Below, piece after piece: positions 62,367 through 64,000 of a stretch of 64,000 nt of DNA. The translations under genes were made by a program, and so were the position numbers. Under the pieces are notes generated by a model, which had not been told where the DNA came from, searched no databases, and worked only from the letters and a program-made list of their open reading frames with translations. This DNA is from an uncultured Draconibacterium sp. (lineage in GTDB: Bacteria > Bacteroidota > Bacteroidia > Bacteroidales > Prolixibacteraceae), in contig NZ_OY776414.1 in assembly GCF_963675585.1 (NCBI RefSeq), positions 1,901,001 through 1,965,000 of the forward strand, written 5' to 3'. How positions within the stretch are numbered: the stretch's first letter is position 1; the number at the start of each line of letters is the position of its first letter.

Positions 62367-63206
62367 ATGAAGAAATATACGGATCTGGAGCTCCAGATAA
62401 AATCTGTTAATTACAGAAAAGCACTTTTAAAATACATCAAAATAGCCAATGCCGGACACACAGGAGGAAGCCTTTCGTGTACCGACATTTTGAATGTTTT
62501 ATACAACGATGTAATGAATGTTTCGCCCGAAAATTTTCACGACAACAACCGCGACCGGTACATTCAAAGCAAGGGGCATTCGGTAGAAGCATTTTACGTG
62601 GTGTTGGCTGACAAAGGATTTTTCCCTGAAAGCGATCTGAAAACCATGTGTAAATATCAGTCGAAATACATTGGACACCCTACCCGGAAAGTGAACGGTA
62701 TTGAATTTAACACCGGCGGCCTTGGCCACGGTTTGCCGATTAGTGCAGGTATTGCCAAAGCCGGAAAAATGGACAATGCGCAGTACAAAGTATATACACT
62801 ACTTGGCGACGGCGAACTGGCAGAAGGATCGAACTGGGAAGGTGCCATGATGGCGGCTCATTACAAACTGGACAATCTTGTTGCTATTCTGGACCATAAT
62901 GCTTTGCAAATTACAGGCACCAACCGCGAAGTATGTAGCCCCTATCCCATTGATGAAAAATTTAAAGCATTTGGCTGGGAAGTTCTGGAGGTGGATGGAA
63001 ACAACATTTCTCAATTAAGAGAAGTATTTGCAAAAGTTCCTTCGGTAAAAGGTAAACCAACCTTAATTATTGCCAACACAGTAAAAGGGAAAGGTGTGAG
63101 TTTTATGGAAGATGTAAAAAAATGGCACCACGGAGTTCCTTCCAACGAACAATACGAACAAGCCATTAACGAACTAGATGCAGAACTGGAAAAATTAGAA
63201 GCATGA
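62367..63206 (+). CDS. aptA: Transketolase N-terminal subunit, probable apulose-4-phosphate transketolase A
   Basis: A 279-residue thiamine-diphosphate subunit. The start is ATG at 62367-62369; the TTG-initiated longer frame at 62322 runs through the low-complexity repeat. Conserved are HTGGSLSCTD (31-40), SKGHSVEAFY (His71), His104, LGDGELAEGSNWEGA (cofactor motif GDG to N) and LDHNALQITG. Split transketolases are found in several sugar pathways. Here, with an isomerase and an FGGY kinase, the AptAB reaction is likely: apulose 4-phosphate donates a two-carbon unit to glyceraldehyde 3-phosphate, giving dihydroxyacetone phosphate and xylulose 5-phosphate. The stop overlaps the next start (ATGA). 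Confidence 0.78.
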   Translation: MKKYTDLELQIKSVNYRKALLKYIKIANAGHTGGSLSCTDILNVLYNDVMNVSPENFHDNNRDRYIQSKGHSVEAFYVVLADKGFFPESDLKTMCKYQSKYIGHPTRKVNGIEFNTGGLGHGLPISAGIAKAGKMDNAQYKVYTLLGDGELAEGSNWEGAMMAAHYKLDNLVAILDHNALQITGTNREVCSPYPIDEKFKAFGWEVLEVDGNNISQLREVFAKVPSVKGKPTLIIANTVKGKGVSFMEDVKKWHHGVPSNEQYEQAINELDAELEKLEA

Positions 63207-64000
63207 CAGCAACAAAATTAGATATGGGCAGAGCCAACCTGGAAGAATTTTCTGCCACTTTGATTGAATTAGGAAAGAACGATAAAAACATTATTGCTGT
63301 AACAAGCGATTCAAGAGGTTCCGGAAAATTGGTACCTTTTGGTGAGCAGTTGCCGGAACAGATTGTAGAAGTTGGTATTGCCGAACAAAATCTGGTTGGC
63401 GTAGCTGCCGGTCTTGCATCGGCACAAAAAAAGGTATTTGCAGTTTCGCCGGCCTGTTTTCTTACCGCCCGTTCGTTGGAACAGGCTAAAAACGATGTGG
63501 CCTACTCAAACATGCCGGTTACTTTAATCGGAATCAGTGCCGGAGTAAGTTACGGAGCGCTGGGTTCTACGCACCATTCCTTGCACGATGTAGCCGTATT
63601 TCGGGCCATTAATAACATCGATATTATTGTTCCGGCCGATAATTTCGAAACCCGCGAAGCAATTATAGCAGCCTCAAAATCTGAAAAACCCATTTTTATA
63701 AAATTTGGAAAAAAGGCGATGCCTGTACTTCCTCGTTTGGAACAGTCATTTGAAATAGGGAAAGCATCAACCATTTGCGAAGGTAACGATGTTGCATTTA
63801 TTGCCTGTGGCGAAACAGTTGCGCCGGCTTACGAAGCAGTTGAAATGCTAAAAGACAAAGGAATCAGTGCCGAAGTAATAAGCATGCACACCATAAAACC
63901 ACTTGATAAAGAAGCAGTAATAAAATCAGCATTAAAATGCAAAGCCATTATTACGGTTGAAGAACACAGTGTTTATGGGGGCCTTGGAGAGGCTTGCGCA
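63203..64000 (+). CDS. aptB: Transketolase C-terminal subunit, probable apulose-4-phosphate transketolase B, cut by window edge
   Basis: An open frame from ATG at 63203, overlapping the aptA stop by 4 bases (ATGA), runs to the last base (266 codons). It carries the transketolase pyrimidine domain: VGIAEQNLVGVAAGLASA with the catalytic Glu, SPACFLTARSLEQ, GSTHHSLHDVAVFRAI (His pair), and the start of the C-terminal domain DVAFIACGETVAPAYEAVE and TVEEHSVYGGLGEA. It pairs with the upstream subunit to form one active transketolase. About 40-50 residues are expected to be missing at the end. Overlapping stop and start suggest balanced, coupled synthesis. Confidence 0.8.
   Translation, partial: MTATKLDMGRANLEEFSATLIELGKNDKNIIAVTSDSRGSGKLVPFGEQLPEQIVEVGIAEQNLVGVAAGLASAQKKVFAVSPACFLTARSLEQAKNDVAYSNMPVTLIGISAGVSYGALGSTHHSLHDVAVFRAINNIDIIVPADNFETREAIIAASKSEKPIFIKFGKKAMPVLPRLEQSFEIGKASTICEGNDVAFIACGETVAPAYEAVEMLKDKGISAEVISMHTIKPLDKEAVIKSALKCKAIITVEEHSVYGGLGEACA

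Noticed and set aside
62203-63206. DXP synthase or pentose-phosphate transketolase
   Set aside because: The split, short subunits and the isomerase-kinase context favour a dedicated sugar pathway rather than a housekeeping enzyme.
1-64000. CRISPR arrays, tRNA or rRNA genes, insertion sequences, riboswitches
   Set aside because: No regularly spaced repeats, no cloverleaf or rRNA-like stretches and no transposase reading frames were seen by eye; a covariance-model scan would be needed to exclude small RNAs.

Overview
The window comes from a member of the Bacteroidota, most likely a pectin-degrading environmental or marine lineage of the Marinilabiliales/Prolixibacteraceae type. That placement is an inference from overall character, not from a marker gene. 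The support is two SusC/SusD pairs, many lipoproteins, four proteins with type IX secretion (T9SS) C-terminal domains, A+T-rich DNA and TAnnTTTG-type promoters. No rRNA, tRNA, CRISPR array or insertion sequence was seen.

Nearly everything serves pectin breakdown, probably including rhamnogalacturonan II (RG-II). From 1 to 12214 (minus strand) lies a PUL operon: SusC, SusD, a LamG lipoprotein, a Gfo/Idh/MocA oxidoreductase, three GH28 enzymes and a partial PL10-like lyase. An 800-base noncoding gap with a terminator separates it from a second block (13011-38712, minus). That block holds another SusC/SusD pair, two PL1 lyases, a DUF3826 protein, a GH140 apiosidase-like enzyme, a GH43-like protein, a GH141-like beta-helix protein, BNR/sialidase-fold proteins, an STN-esterase-DUF3826 fusion and two large multidomain proteins of unknown specificity.

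From 38762 to 44657 (minus) is a compact cytoplasmic cassette: iron alcohol dehydrogenase, DHDPS-family aldolase, PdxA2-like dehydrogenase, DUF1537 acid-sugar kinase and a sodium-solute symporter. Kinase plus PdxA2 is the known route from D-threonate to dihydroxyacetone phosphate. Adding an aldolase and a reductase gives a chemically and stereochemically consistent route for the RG-II sugar DHA (3-deoxy-D-lyxo-heptulosaric acid): DHA to pyruvate plus D-threuronate, then D-threonate, then DHAP. I know of no description of this pathway, and it is the main hypothesis here.

A LacI-type regulator (48287-49282) sits between this cassette and a divergent plus-strand block. Copies of one palindrome, ATGTAAACGTTTTCAT and close variants, lie upstream of the cassette (two), a large T9SS protein, lacI itself and the plus-strand block, and so outline a local regulon.

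The plus-strand block (49594-64000) carries a GH106-like enzyme, a GH105 unsaturated rhamnogalacturonyl hydrolase and a CotH-domain T9SS protein. It then carries a DeoR regulator followed by a secreted DUF1593 protein, an FGGY kinase, a FucI-type isomerase and a split transketolase. The last four cytoplasmic genes match the non-oxidative D-apiose pathway (apiose isomerase, apulose kinase, apulose-4-phosphate transketolase). Together with the GH140 gene this links release of RG-II apiose to its catabolism. The final gene runs off the window.
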